Part shown: in pieces, positions 1 to 11,800 of the stretch
Numbering within the stretch: the stretch's first letter is position 1
Layout: every line of letters starts with the position of its first letter
Origin: Anas platyrhynchos
Lineage: Eukaryota > Chordata > Aves > Anseriformes > Anatidae
Length of the DNA stretch: 64,000 nt
Assembly (NCBI RefSeq): GCF_047663525.1
Contig: NC_092587.1
Coordinates: forward strand, 44,662,501 to 44,726,500
Reading direction: 5' to 3'
Notes under the pieces: model-generated
Seen by the model: only the letters and a program-made list of their open reading frames with translations
Databases searched by the model: none
What the model was told of the DNA's origin: nothing
Made by a program: the position numbers and the translations under genes

Positions 1-348
1 TTTGTTCTTTTAAATTGAAGAACAGAATTCTCTAGCAAATAAACCATAGGCTCCAAATCAGCCAGATTTAAATACTCAGCATTCATGTGTAGCTTAACTA
101 CTTCCTTCAATCCTGTGGCACTGCCTATTGATTTTAAAAGGTGTGTTGGTATTAGGGGGTTACACAACCCCAAGGTTTCTTCTCAGGACCATTAAGCATT
201 CACGTTTAAATCATTTTGCTTGCAAATTGCATGCGTTCACATTTCTGTTGAATGCAAAATAGAAAACAAACTGCCAAGGAGGTTTCGTTCAAAATGTCAA
301 TAGGAACTTGATTTATTTCTGTAACTTTAATGCAGCTCTCTGACTCTT

Positions 349-445
349 AGAATAGAATCATAGAATGGCTTGGGTTGGAAGGGACCTTAAAGATCACCTA
401 GTTCCAACCTGCCTGCCATGGGCAGGGATGCCCTGCCTCTGTTGC
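349..445 (-). mobile_element. CR1 LINE 3'-end fragment
   Basis: The plus strand reads AGAATCATAGAATGGCTTGG and then TTGGAAGGGACC, the reverse complement of the CR1 3' end. It is a short 5'-truncated copy upstream of SLC5A8. Confidence 0.85.
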
Positions 446-1401
446 TCTCTTTCTCTGGAAGTCACTCCATCTCTATTCTGTGTCCTAAAGCTAAACATGA
501 GAGGACAACCACTTCAAGCAATCAAGTTGCTACTCAGGGTAACAATAATCAGGGTCTTAAGTTTATCTTCCTTTTGCAAACCTAGCCTCTGAAAAGAGGT
601 TTGGAAATGCTAGAGAAATAGAATTAGGGAACTATGCTTCTTGAAATATTAAACTTTTAATATTTTGTTTATGGTGGCGTTTTGAGGCATAAGACACTCA
701 TAAATTGCATCACATTCTTGCTATTGCACACAGTGCACAGCCTGCACAAGAGGGACTTTCAAACATACTATTCTATGCTTTTAGCACTGGAAATCCTGCT
801 AGCAGGGTATGTTTCCCAAAATATTTCTGGAAATGTACTCTAGTGATTAGAAATAAGCAGGTGACAATTGCAGGACATCTCTGTACAAGAAAACCCCAGT
901 GCTCAAAATAGAGGTGCCACATGGCTATATCTGATCCTAAGGAATTCATCCAAGTTTCACAGTGAATGTGGATGACAATACTGCTCTTCTGAATCCATTT
1001 ACTTACATTGTCATTCTTTAATGTCCAAACACTATTAACAGAAGAACTGACCAAAAAAAAAAAAAAAAAGTTAGACAGCTAAGAACACCACTGATAACAC
1101 CATGGAAAAATTTGCTAAGCATCACATTAAATCAGGGGAAGCAAGGCTAATGATGGTGGCAGTTAGGTAACTAGCTGTACTGAGCTCAGCCATTCAAAGC
1201 AACAGCATGGACAAGCACAGCAACGGGAGAGATTAGAGTGGAGCCAAACACTAACTGGTGTTCAGATATATAAAACTACCATTAGCAATGAACTTCCATG
1301 ACGTCAAAATCCCAACAGGTTTTTCAAGGTGATAAAGGAATGCTGTGTATTTTATTAAATTTGCTGGAAAAGAACATTTCAGAAATGTAAGAAGTGGATT
1401 T

Positions 1402-1740
1402 TCATAAAATCATAGAACCACTGAGATTGGAAAAGACCTTCAAGTCCAGCCATCAATTTACCCCATCACTACACCATGCCCCTTAGTGCCATGTCCACAC
1501 ATCTCTTAAATACCTCCAGGGATGGGGACTCCACCACTCCCCTAGGCAGCACGTTCCAATGGTTGACCACCCTCTCCGGGAAGAAATTCCCCATCATATC
1601 CCAATCTAAACTTTCCCGGGTGTAACTTGAGACCATTTCCTTGTGTTCTGTCACTTGTCACCTGAGAAAAGAGACCAACACCCTTCTGGTTGCTATCTTC
1701 TTTCAGGTAGTTTGGAGAGCCCTTCAGGTAGTTGTAGAGA
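1402..1740 (-). mobile_element. CR1 LINE fragment with degraded ORF2 tail
   Basis: Read on the minus strand, the sequence encodes a relic of the CR1 ORF2 C-terminus ([20 protein letters not shown], then PSLEVFKR), followed by the 3' untranslated tail. Compared with the copy at 16750-17625 it is shorter and more diverged. Confidence 0.88.
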
Positions 1741-4700
1741 GATTTTGACTAGAAGCATTGCATTGGGAGAAAAATCAAACTGTCTAATTTGATATGTTAT
1801 TGCTAATAATGATGTCCAAAGGGAAATTAAGCAGTTAGCTCCATGAACAGAGGAGTAAATGGAACCTGGATCCCCACGGCTCTCAGTGTTGGTTGGAGCA
1901 CATTCTTAAGAAGATGAGGAGCTTTGCCTGCAGCTGGGTGTTTTTAAGGTCCTTCTCTCATATGGTTTCACTATTATCTAACAGAAGCTCAGTTCCCGCT
2001 GCACTCTTCATTTTGACAAGTCCATTTACAGGATGTCTCTTTCCTGAACATCTAATTTGATAAAAGTGGTAGCACCTTATTAGCTCTGAGGCCTCCACCC
2101 CTCTGTTAAATTTGGTCACGGTGTTCAATGGTTGCTGAAGAATGGGCAAACACCTTCCACTTACATACATGTGTGTATACACAGAGGGCATGATCCCATG
2201 CCTTTCACTTCCTAAGCAGCTTATCCAAACAAAAATAGAGTTTTTCCAAGTAATAAATCATAACACATTGTTCCCAGAAAAGGACAAACTTAACATTTTT
2301 TTCTTATCAAAATTTTTTTTGCAGCTTGCATTTTTAAATGATTTTTTATCTTACCAAGTCATTCTCTGGGAAGGTTTCCAAACACATCTCTGTAGAAGCA
2401 GAGGAGAACAGAGCTCAGACTTCTGAACCCCGCTCTTGCACTAAACAGGACTGTTGCTTGGTGTGAACATCACCTGCAAACTCATCTCTGCTGCTGTAGG
2501 TGCAGTTGAGCCCCACACAGCCTGAAACTGCATACTTGAGAACGGAACCACGGGAAGTCAGAGGGCTCCCAGGCTGTCAGGGCAAATTGCAAAGTGCCTC
2601 ACAGCACCGCTGAGCAGCATCAGCGAGCCTCCAGTGCTCTCCTACCTCACTTGCAGTAGCTTTTGCCTGTGCCTATGAGCAGGAGAATCCCTCAGTGTAT
2701 TTCCACAAGTCAGTTCAGACAGGTGGGCAGTATATCAAGTGCAGGGCTTGATATTCTTGTCTCTTGTCTATAGAGGGAAACCCATCCCACTGATCTCCTA
2801 CCCATGCCTTCCATGTGAGAAGCAGTAGGGAGAGACTGTTCTTCACAACATCACAGACACTTCCAGTGACTCCTCACAGCCACATCCAGTGATGGAAATG
2901 AGCCCTTCCCAGCTCAAAGGAAGGAATTGCTTGGATCCATTAGGGGGGTTTGGGGTTTGTTCACAGGTTTTTTAAATTGAAGATGCCAGAGGGATGTGAA
3001 TCTCATGCTTCCCAATATTAAACACAAAATTCCACTGATGACAGTAGCTGTCACAAGAGTGGAGTCACAGTGACATGAGGGGGCACATAAGAGCCCATGG
3101 AGATGGGGCCTGGCATTACAAGAAAATAATGAAATACGCTCTCTGAGTTTGGAAGACATTTAAATATCTATTGTAGGGTGAGAAAAAGCAAATACACGCT
3201 GTTCTTTGCTACACAGCACAAGTCCACTGTGTTCCATGGAACTGATTCGATTTTGTGTGAGAAAAAATCCAGACGAAAAACTTTTAGCGTTGTTCTCCGG
3301 GTCCACTTGCTGTGACTTAGGACATGGGCGTCATGCAGCTTTGCTGCTGGTTCCTGAGACAGAAACATCCCAAAGGGAGGATCCAGCCTCTCTTGCCGTG
3401 TCGTTCATGATGACATTCAAAAGACAATTTGCATAACACTCCTATAAAAGAATCAAAGATGCCACCTGAAACCACTGTGTGTGATGTATTTCCTTATAGT
3501 ACTGCTTGCGTTTCAGTTAAGAAACAGTTTGTTTTCCAATACATGTTATTGCTTGCCGTGTTTACATTATGTCAAAAATGATAAAGAAGCAGAATCAAAA
3601 CTGTATTAATCCCGTGCAGTTAATACTTTAAATACATGTTATTGTTTGAATGGTTTGAGCAACATAACACCTGAAAGAGTGCAAGCAACTAACACCAAGC
3701 TCTGAGCAGTACGAGATGTGGATCTGGGTGGAAGGCTGCTTCTGTGCTTTCTACGTGAATGTGGCTCATGTTTTTTGAAACTGGATATTTATGCTGGTCA
3801 ACACCAGTTCATTGCACTGTGTGGGAAGGTGCTGGTTTCACTGAGGTGTTGCTGGCAAGGCTTCTCATTTTCCCTGTGGTCAAAAGCTGACAGCAAATGA
3901 GGACAACCACCTCACTACGGCAACCACCTAAGGTAATCAATAGCTCAATAGCCTAATTGGTAGGGGTATAGAGTAAGTTTCTTTCTCGTTCTCTCCCAGC
4001 AGGCCATCTGGAAGCTGTTACTCATTGTATAAGTAATTACAGAGGAATTGGGCCAGAGACAGACGCCCTAACCTGCTCCAGTGAGATTAGGACATGCTGC
4101 TTGCACCACAGTGGCTGGCTTCTGTATGTTCAGGGACACTTCCACTCCCAGATGGGTGTCCAGAGGCCAGGTCAGCTCACACATGATTTCACAGCAGCAC
4201 AGCTCAGCCTAACAGCCCTGCCAGCCCAGCCTTCCACCTGCACCCACTGCTTCCAACATGCACTCAGAAATATCTGCAAATGGCCTGCCAGATACAGAAC
4301 TCCCAAGGAGATAAATGAGCTCCGTGAGCTGGGCTGGCTGTCAGGTGTCTGGTCAATCATTTGTCTGCCATAGGGAAGAAGCCTGCTAAAAATGGTCCCA
4401 AACTGGTCAGATTCAGGCAGGAGGGCGTGCCCTGTGCTGAACCCAGAGAATTTGCACCAAAGACCACTTCCAGCAAACCCAGCTGCAGATTAGAGCAGGG
4501 CAAGGCTGATCAGGAAAGATCAGCCTTTCCATAAAAGGAAACTCCGGGATTTTTATTCTCAACTTGGTGCCATCTCGTGCCAGGAAATCACCTCCAGCGG
4601 AGCACTTTGCCAAGGCACAGGGGAAGCCTGAAAGCCTCTGCGCAAAGCAGCCGAGCCCTGCTGCAAGGCGTGCAGCTGCCAGGCCAACCTTGGCCACCTT

Positions 4701-5207
4701 TGGCATCCTTACATCGCAATCCCCCATCAGGGGCTGCTGACACAGGGCACGGTGGTCAGATGTAGTGTCAGCTGGTTTAGTCCTGGATGTGCTGCTAGCC
4801 GCGGAGCCAGGCACACATCTCCACCACACAACATCCCTGGCCTTGAAACCCTCAAGATGGTTTTGGTGCATTACCCTGTGGATCAGATAAAGGGAGCCCC
4901 ATCTGCGATATCCCTGCGCACTTTGACTCTTGAACCTGTGTTTAGCTGAGGAGCGAGAGCAACACTTCCGCGAGCGGAACGCCGGTAGCAGGGCTTCCCT
5001 ACCACACAGCCTTGGCAGGTCTGCCGACAGATCCCAGTTAGCAGCTTACCTTCCAGATTGCTCAACCCAGAGAAAACGCATGGAATAAAACATATTCTCG
5101 CCGTCTTCGTGTGGGGCGATGGTGGCGTGTCCTAACGGAGAGAGCTAGGGGACACCACCCCGTGGGGCGAGCTGCCTTCCCTCAGAAACCCGAGGGCTGC
5201 GGGGGCT

Positions 5208-5276
5208 GAGGGAAGGAGGGAGGGAAGGAAAGAAAGAAGGGAGGAAGGAGGGAAGGAAAGAAGGATGGAAGGAGGG
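5208..5276 (+). repeat. Purine-only GGAAGG/AGGG tract upstream of SLC5A8
   Basis: There are 58 uninterrupted purines (5208-5265), then one T and ten more purines. It is built from degenerate GGAAGGAGGGAAAGAAAG units and ends 139 bases upstream of the TATA box. Confidence 0.9.
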
Positions 5277-5415
5277 CAGCGGGGGCGCGCCTCCCCGTCT
5301 CACGGCCCCGCGGGGCGGGCGGGAGCTCTGCGCCGTGCCCCGGCCGCCGGGATCGCCGCCCCTTGCTGCTCGGCGGGGGCGCGCACCGCCGCGGGGAGGA
5401 GCGGGTGCCGGGCCC

Positions 5416-5422
5416 TATAAGG
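5416..5422 (+). promoter_or_regulatory. TATA box of the SLC5A8 promoter
   Basis: TATAAGG stands alone in GC-rich sequence, 117 bases before the SLC5A8 start codon. A TATA box places transcription start about 25-32 bases downstream, near 5442-5450, giving a 5'UTR of roughly 85 bases. A GGGGCGGGC Sp1-type site lies about 100 bases upstream (5312-5320). Confidence 0.6.
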
Positions 5423-5457
5423 CTGTCCCGGCGGCACGGCCCCGGCTCTCGCCGCAC

Positions 5458-5473
5458 GCACACACACACACAG
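5458..5473 (+). repeat. Short CA repeat in the 5'UTR of SLC5A8
   Basis: Seven CA dinucleotides follow a CGCACG in the predicted 5'UTR, so the tract is probably transcribed into the leader. It is a likely length-variable site. Confidence 0.75.
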
Positions 5474-5532
5474 CACCGGGGAGCAGCCCCGTGTGGGTCT
5501 GTGTCAGGCCGTCGGGCGCTAGGGCAGGTGGC

Positions 5533-5865
5533 ATGGGGCGCTTCAGCGTGTGGGACTATGTGGTCTTCGCAGCCATGCTGCTGGTGTCGGCTGCCATCGG
5601 CATCTACTACGCGTTTGCGGGAGGGGGGCAGAAGACCTCCAAGGACTTTCTCATGGGGGGCCGCAGCATGAGTGCCCTCCCCGTCGCGCTGTCCCTCACC
5701 GCCAGCTTCATGTCGGCTGTCACGGTGCTGGGCACCCCCGCTGAGATCTACCGCTACGGGGCCATCTTCTGCATCTTCGCCATCACCTACGCGCTGGTGG
5801 TGCTGTGCAGTGCAGAGATCTTCCTGCCTGTCTTCTACAGGCTGGGCATTACCAGCACCTACGAG
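5533..5865 (+). CDS. SLC5A8: SLC5A8 coding exon 1
   Basis: Residues 1-111, from [12 protein letters not shown] to GITSTYE, followed by donor GTAAGG at 5866. It carries the first three membrane segments and the KDFLMGGR loop. The start was chosen because the protein aligns with mammalian SLC5A8 from the FSVWDYV region on. The reading frame stays open upstream to an ATG at 5335, but that ATG lies before the TATA box. The N-terminus is a few residues shorter than I recall for human. Confidence 0.95.
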
Positions 5866-8800
5866 GTAAGGTGGAGCAACAGGAGCCTTTCCGCAGCCTT
5901 CAGGGAGCTGGGGGCCCTCTCAGGACTGCTCTCTCTGTGTCTCCTCTCACGCTCTTTCCCAACTCCCCGCACTCTGTGCTGCTCCATATCCCGTGTCTCT
6001 CCCAAGGACAGGCTGCAACACGCTCTGTCCCCAGATCTGCCCACACGGCCTCTGCAGAGAGGAGATGCTCACCCTGCTGCTGCAGCTCAGGAGCTTTGCA
6101 CCATGCCAGATCTGTTTCCTCACTCCAGGTGCTCAGTTTAGCGGTGGTTTAATCCTTGTGCAGCTTGGGTGGTGACGTGTGGTTAATGATGTGTAATTAA
6201 TATACCAAGAGCATCTAACATACAGAGTGCATCCAACATCAAGAGCATCTGACATAGCAACCAGAGTTCTCAATTCATGCTCCTTCCAGGTAGGCTTCTA
6301 AGCTCAGGGGCAGCCACAAAAGTCCCCCTCTGGCACAGTATATGTCTGTGCTGTTCCTAGAGATTTTGGGGAGACACCTGCTGCAGCAGTAGATGTCATT
6401 TCCATTTGAGATCAGCAAGTGCTCTGTGTCTGCAAAGGTTTTTTTTTTTTGCTTTCACCAAACTATGGCTGAACTGGTCTTCAACCCTGAATGTAAGTTT
6501 TAGCTACAGCTAGCAGAGCAAAGAAATCTGGGGTGGTAAGACACAGGTCGAGTCTGACTCTTTTTGGGTGAGGAAGCATCTGGTCAGGGCTTTCTTCTGA
6601 CACAGAAGGTCCATGCAACCTCTTGATCTTGCATGGAAGATGGTTCCTAGCTGCAGATTTGGAGGCAAATCGCTTTTCTCACAGAGGGTGTTAGGGAAGG
6701 GGCATCAGTGCAGGTGAAAGTCCTTGGATAGCTACTTTGGTCTTTTGTATTTTATTACACTGAGCAGGGGCGTTGCAGGACTGAAGGCTGAAAACAAGAT
6801 TTCTGTTGGTAGATTTAGATAAGAATTCCCCAACAGAAATAACTGGTGGCTTCCAGTGCATTTTAAACTATTAATCTTTGGACTTGTCACTTGTGATATT
6901 TAAAATACGTCCCTTCTCATTAAAGGCTGTTAATTATGACTAGAAACTCACTGATAATCTCAGGGTTTAGTCAGGGTAACACACCTATAAAAGATATACA
7001 TTCTATCTGCGGACAGAGTTCAGAGATCAGACAACCTTTTACGTCCATCTGGGGGTTCAGCATTGCTTCCTGGCATGAACATGTTTACAGATCACAATTT
7101 AAACGGTCACCACATGAGTGAGCTCTCTAGATTTTTCAGTTTTTGTCTGTGTCAAATTAACAGATTGGCAGGTAAAGGAGATCCCTTTTGTGCCACCACA
7201 TGCCCCAGGGGGTTGTTAGGACAGAGGGTGGAACGAAATCTGCCCTACAGCGTGACAAACTCATTCAGATGTTGTGTGCTCCCAGGCTGGACATAAAAGT
7301 GAGGGTTCCTGTTTTGAGAAAGGCTAAATTTCCACTTACTAGTAGAAGATGGTGAGCTGCCTTGGGCAGCAGAAGGTGAGGTTACTGTGGAGCAAGAAAC
7401 CACTGGCCACTGAAGACCTTCTGCCCTCTCTCAGCAGTCTAGATGGATATGTGTAATGCTGGAGTTTCCAAACCGACTAAGGCTCAGGCATAACCGTAAT
7501 GTTTTTCTTTTCACTCTGATTTCACAATGCAAACAGGTTCTGTTGTTTGCTGAAACGTCGTTGTGAACGTTGCAGAGTGCAGAGCAGGTGCTGGTCTTTG
7601 CCAAGTCCTAGTGTGCAGCTCCCTGCCTGCAGAGCGCGCTGAGGCAGTGGTGTAGCACCAATTTCCTTTTGGGGGGCTCTGTCACTGACTAGCTAATGTC
7701 TATGTCACCTGCTCACGTGTGGTTACCTAGCAGTGAGGTCTGAAGAAATAGCAAATGAAGTTGAAAGAGATATCCATCACAATTATACTAAGTTTTGTCC
7801 ATTCATGAAAACAAAACAACACTATGCCCTTTCTGTATTGCTCAGTGCTTCACTGTAGTCCTGCCAATAATGGCAAGTTCTGATAAACATGTGTTTTTTC
7901 TTTTGCAGTATTTAGAGCTTCGATTCAATAAATACCTGCGGCTCTGTGGAACGGTCCTCTTCATTATACAAACGGCAAGTAAACCTCAGAGCAGTTCTCT
8001 GGTCCTTGTAGCCACCAGCGCTGTCCAGCTCAGCATAGCTGGCTGTTTCTCTGAGCAGCTGACGTGGTCATCACAGTGCACAGGTGACTGGGAGCAAGGC
8101 AAAGAAATCTCTGCTCCAAAGCATGCAGTGGATGCTGGGCTGCCTGCCCCAGTGGTCTCCCCAGGCACTGCTCATCACCCGGAGCAGTCACTTGGCATCA
8201 GTGCCCATGCCAAGAGACAAGTGACCCTTCATGTCAGGGAAACAGCATGTAAAGGCGTTGTTTGCCTGCCCTCAGCAACAAGTTCAAAATGTAAATGTGT
8301 CCTTATTACCTGCAGCGGCAGTTTTTGTCCTGTGGTTTGTGGATTCTGGGAGTCTGACTAATTCCCAAGGGTCTGTGACAGGTGACAAGGAAAACAAGCT
8401 GTCAGGAGCCTGTCACTAGCAGTACAAGGGTTTGCACCACTGCTGGGAAAAACCTGGGCGTCTGCAAACAAAAGTTGCAAATCACTGCCTCAGGGAATGT
8501 CAAACTAAAGCAGTCCCTGCAACTTTTCTTGGTGCGGTTTGCTGTATCCAGCCCGTTCGGTGAGTCAGTGTGAGACCACAGCTTTCAGACGTACAGTGAG
8601 CATGTGCCAGATGCTGTGAAACACCAGCATGAAAAATATGTTCTGTTCACAGTTATGAAGTAGATCTTTTGTGGAATTCAAAGCAAGAATGAATATAGAA
8701 TTAGAAGGCTTTTCAAGTTACACTTCTGCTTGTTGACCTTTTTGGTATTTTTAAGACCCACTATGGGATTTTTAGGGCAATCACAGTTGTACCGCTAAGA

Positions 8801-11800
8801 TAGTGATCACTGAAATGTTAATTTTTTATGTAAACAGTGCTGCTTAGCTGGATTTTGTGGATACTCAAATTCATAGGAAAAGTGAAGTGGTAGCATGCAT
8901 GAATCATTGTGGTATTTCATGGGCAGAAATGAAGACATCACAGTTGAGTAAGTTGGAACAAACCAAGTGTAATCACGTCAAGATCAGAAAAATAATTCTA
9001 TACAACTTAAATATGTATACAAGGAAATTCACTAATGATCTATAGCTGTCTTTCTGTGCCCAGCACTAACAACTTAAATAACCTGAATCATTAAAAGAAT
9101 AGTGAGGAAAGGGAACTCCCTAAGATCCTAATGGTTTAATTTTAACCATTCTGGGACTATTGGCATGTGTTTAAAAGAAAAATAATAAGGGTATGTAGCA
9201 ATGCAACCTGAAAAAATACTGAAGATAAGGAAAGATTGTTTTATCTTTCTTGCTTCAAACGACACAAAAATGTGATCGTATTTGCATCATAAAAGCTAAT
9301 TTCTGATGGTTCAAAGCTTCTGGCACTCATTTGTCTCATACAAGAAAGCCCCTTTCTTGTGGTGACTCTGAGTGAGTGGGATTCAGCAGCTCACGCTGAT
9401 GGTCACTGCATGGGCAGAAGTCACACAGAGAGAAGTCACACACTTGACAAGTGTCCGTACTTGTTGGTTATGAAGTGATGCAGCTGGTCCTGAGGGGAGG
9501 CTTGTCGGGGCTGGGAGCTCTCTGGGTGTGCAAGCTAAGTGTGTAAATCTGGAGAGGACTCAGAGCATAGAGAGAAACGAGTACGTGCACACACACATGG
9601 GCAGCTGTGGGCTCTTTCCCTGGTTTTCCCACCATCAGCAGATGTTGATCTCTTATCAACAGGGGCAGATGCTGATCTCTTCTTCCATGGTAGTCTCACC
9701 ACCCTTTCTGGCCTGTGCTTGTACCAGGCACACAGCATGGGGCCAGGGTGATGTGGTAATGCTGGGTGCAGCCGCCCCTCCATGCTCATTGCTTTCCACA
9801 GCTGCATGACCCCTCCCTGTACCTCTTGGCTCACCTCAGCATAGCTGCTGGCCATGTGGCAGAGCTCTGCCACTGGGACTGGATTTTTCCTGCCCAAAAG
9901 CCACAGCAAGTGGTCCACCCGTTAGCTATCCTGTGCTGGATTAGCTGGGTTGGACTCCATATTTGCAGGAAGGGCAAAAGCTTGCTGAATTCTGCATAAC
10001 TTCTGATTCTGCTGCACTTCTATGCCCAGGTCCCACTGGTATAAATCAGGGAATCAAAAGAGTTCAATCATGAGAAGCTGATGCAAGTCAGCTCAGCCTG
10101 GATTTAGATCCCTCGAATCAAGACCGCTGACCTTCACAGAAGTCATCTGCTCATTGCAAGCTGTATTGCTCAGATCCATGCCACTGCTGAGCTTGTCCTG
10201 GTAGTACGAGGCAATGGTGAAAAGGCACTTAAAAAATAAACATGAAGAAATTATAGAGGATACCAGTGTATGAATCCCACTTGGCTCTTAAAAGTGGATA
10301 GAGCAGCTCTTTGATTTGTATGTATCTTCCTGTATTGGGTGAAAATCAGCTGATGATCATGCATGGCTTCATCTTACATCAAGGACTGTAAACCCCTATA
10401 ATGCTATCCATAATGCCTAACTAATGCTGTATTTCTTGTTCTTATTCATGTGCATTGCAGTTGCATACTGAGAGGCATATTGATCCCAAGACTGAGAAAA
10501 TAAATTGTAATAGATTCCTTGGCAAACCATGTGTAAACCTAACCAATTTCCTTTTGCTCTTGTTTCTGCAATATGACTGCAGTTTTAAAGCAATAAAACA
10601 AGTTAATTATAAGAGCCAGGAAAAACTGAAGGGGAATTGGGTATTTAAGAGTCACTGTGGTACTTGTTTTAAGCAGACTAAGTTGTGAGACTGCAGTGCA
10701 GGTTAGTATCAGACATACATCTTCTAACAGTTTAAATTATTTCTCAACAGTTAAGAATTTAGGAAATATAGGCTGGATAAATGCTTGAAGAAAAACCATC
10801 TCAGAAACCTGTCACCTTTTCCAGGAATTTACGATTCTTCTTTTCATTTTATATCTTTTTTTCCCCCATCTAGACTTTATACACTGGCATTGTCATTTAT
10901 GCTCCAGCGTTAGCACTAAATCAAGGTAAGATGACCGTACTACACTGTTTTCTAAGTTATAGTTTTATTCTGCACATAGCACTGGCGTGCTTTTCTTTTT
11001 GTATTGCTCACCAAAAGATACAGCTGAAGGATTGGCTGTGAAGTCTTCCAGGATTTGTTGATCCTGATGGGAACACTGATAGAAAGCCCCCAGCTGTAAT
11101 CCTGCTCTCTAATCCTGGCTGTAAAGAATTACAGAAGTGGCTCAACAAAAAAATCTGCTCTCACTTACTCCAGCTCTCTCATGCTGTCATTAGGTCATGG
11201 CTATACTCAGAAAACATATGAAAAATTAAGTATATTTTGAAGGAATGGACAGACTAGGATGCATTATTGCCATTTTTTGTTCCAGAATGACTTATTGCTT
11301 TGAAGATGGGCTACATTTATTTTTAAATGGGGGAAAAGCTTTCACAGGGAGCCAAATGAAACTTTTAACTAGGCACAATTAGTTTGTGTGCTTGGCAAGA
11401 AAAGCCAATAACAAAATGAAAATAGAAAAATTAATTGTTTTGGCTAGAATGAAAATCACAATCTTTTTTTTTTTTTTTTTTTTTTTTGGTGTCTATTTGT
11501 TTGTTTGTTTGTTTGTTTTTGGCTTGTTTGTTGAACAAAAAGGAAGAAAAAAACCAACGCTGCCTGCACTGGTCTCCTCTGGTGTACGAGTCCCACATGC
11601 TTTGTGTCCTTGATGCTGATACTTGACCTGTAATTACAGGCCATAACAAACTATGACCTAGCTAGAAGCAATGTTTTCCGTGAGCTTTGCTGCCGTGTTT
11701 CCCGTTAGCTGGGGCTGTCTGTTGGGGAGCCCCACAGAGCCGTGCTGGGCAGCACGTGACTGTGTCAAGCTCAGGCACTGACGGGAATCCCCTGGTTCAG

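Larger units (their letters stand above)
1..5207. other. Intergenic region upstream of SLC5A8
   Basis: Apart from the two CR1 fragments, I see AT-rich single-copy sequence with no recognisable exon on either strand. In human the next gene in this direction is UTP20, and none of its coding sequence is visible here. The last 250 bases grow more GC-rich towards the promoter. Confidence 0.7.
5280..5870 (+). promoter_or_regulatory. GC-rich, CpG-rich promoter and first-exon region of SLC5A8
   Basis: The sequence becomes markedly GC- and CpG-rich here compared with the AT-rich flanks, and this continues through exon 1. It covers the core promoter, the 5'UTR and coding exon 1. Human SLC5A8 is known for silencing by methylation of an exon 1 CpG island in colon tumours; the same kind of island appears to be present here. 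The boundaries are by eye. Confidence 0.6.

Noticed and set aside
1-5200. UTP20 exons expected upstream by human synteny
   Set aside because: No matching coding sequence seen. In human the gene is tens of kilobases away.
5182-5469. Minus-strand open frame of 95 codons at the promoter
   Set aside because: Low-complexity translation of the purine tract and GC-rich promoter; no homology recognised.
5335-5532. ATG at 5335 as the SLC5A8 start
   Set aside because: It lies upstream of the TATA box, encodes an R/P-rich stretch unlike the family, and the [10 protein letters not shown] start fits the known N-terminus.
7979-7980. GT at 7979 as the donor of SLC5A8 exon 2
   Set aside because: It would add four bases and break the frame into exon 3.
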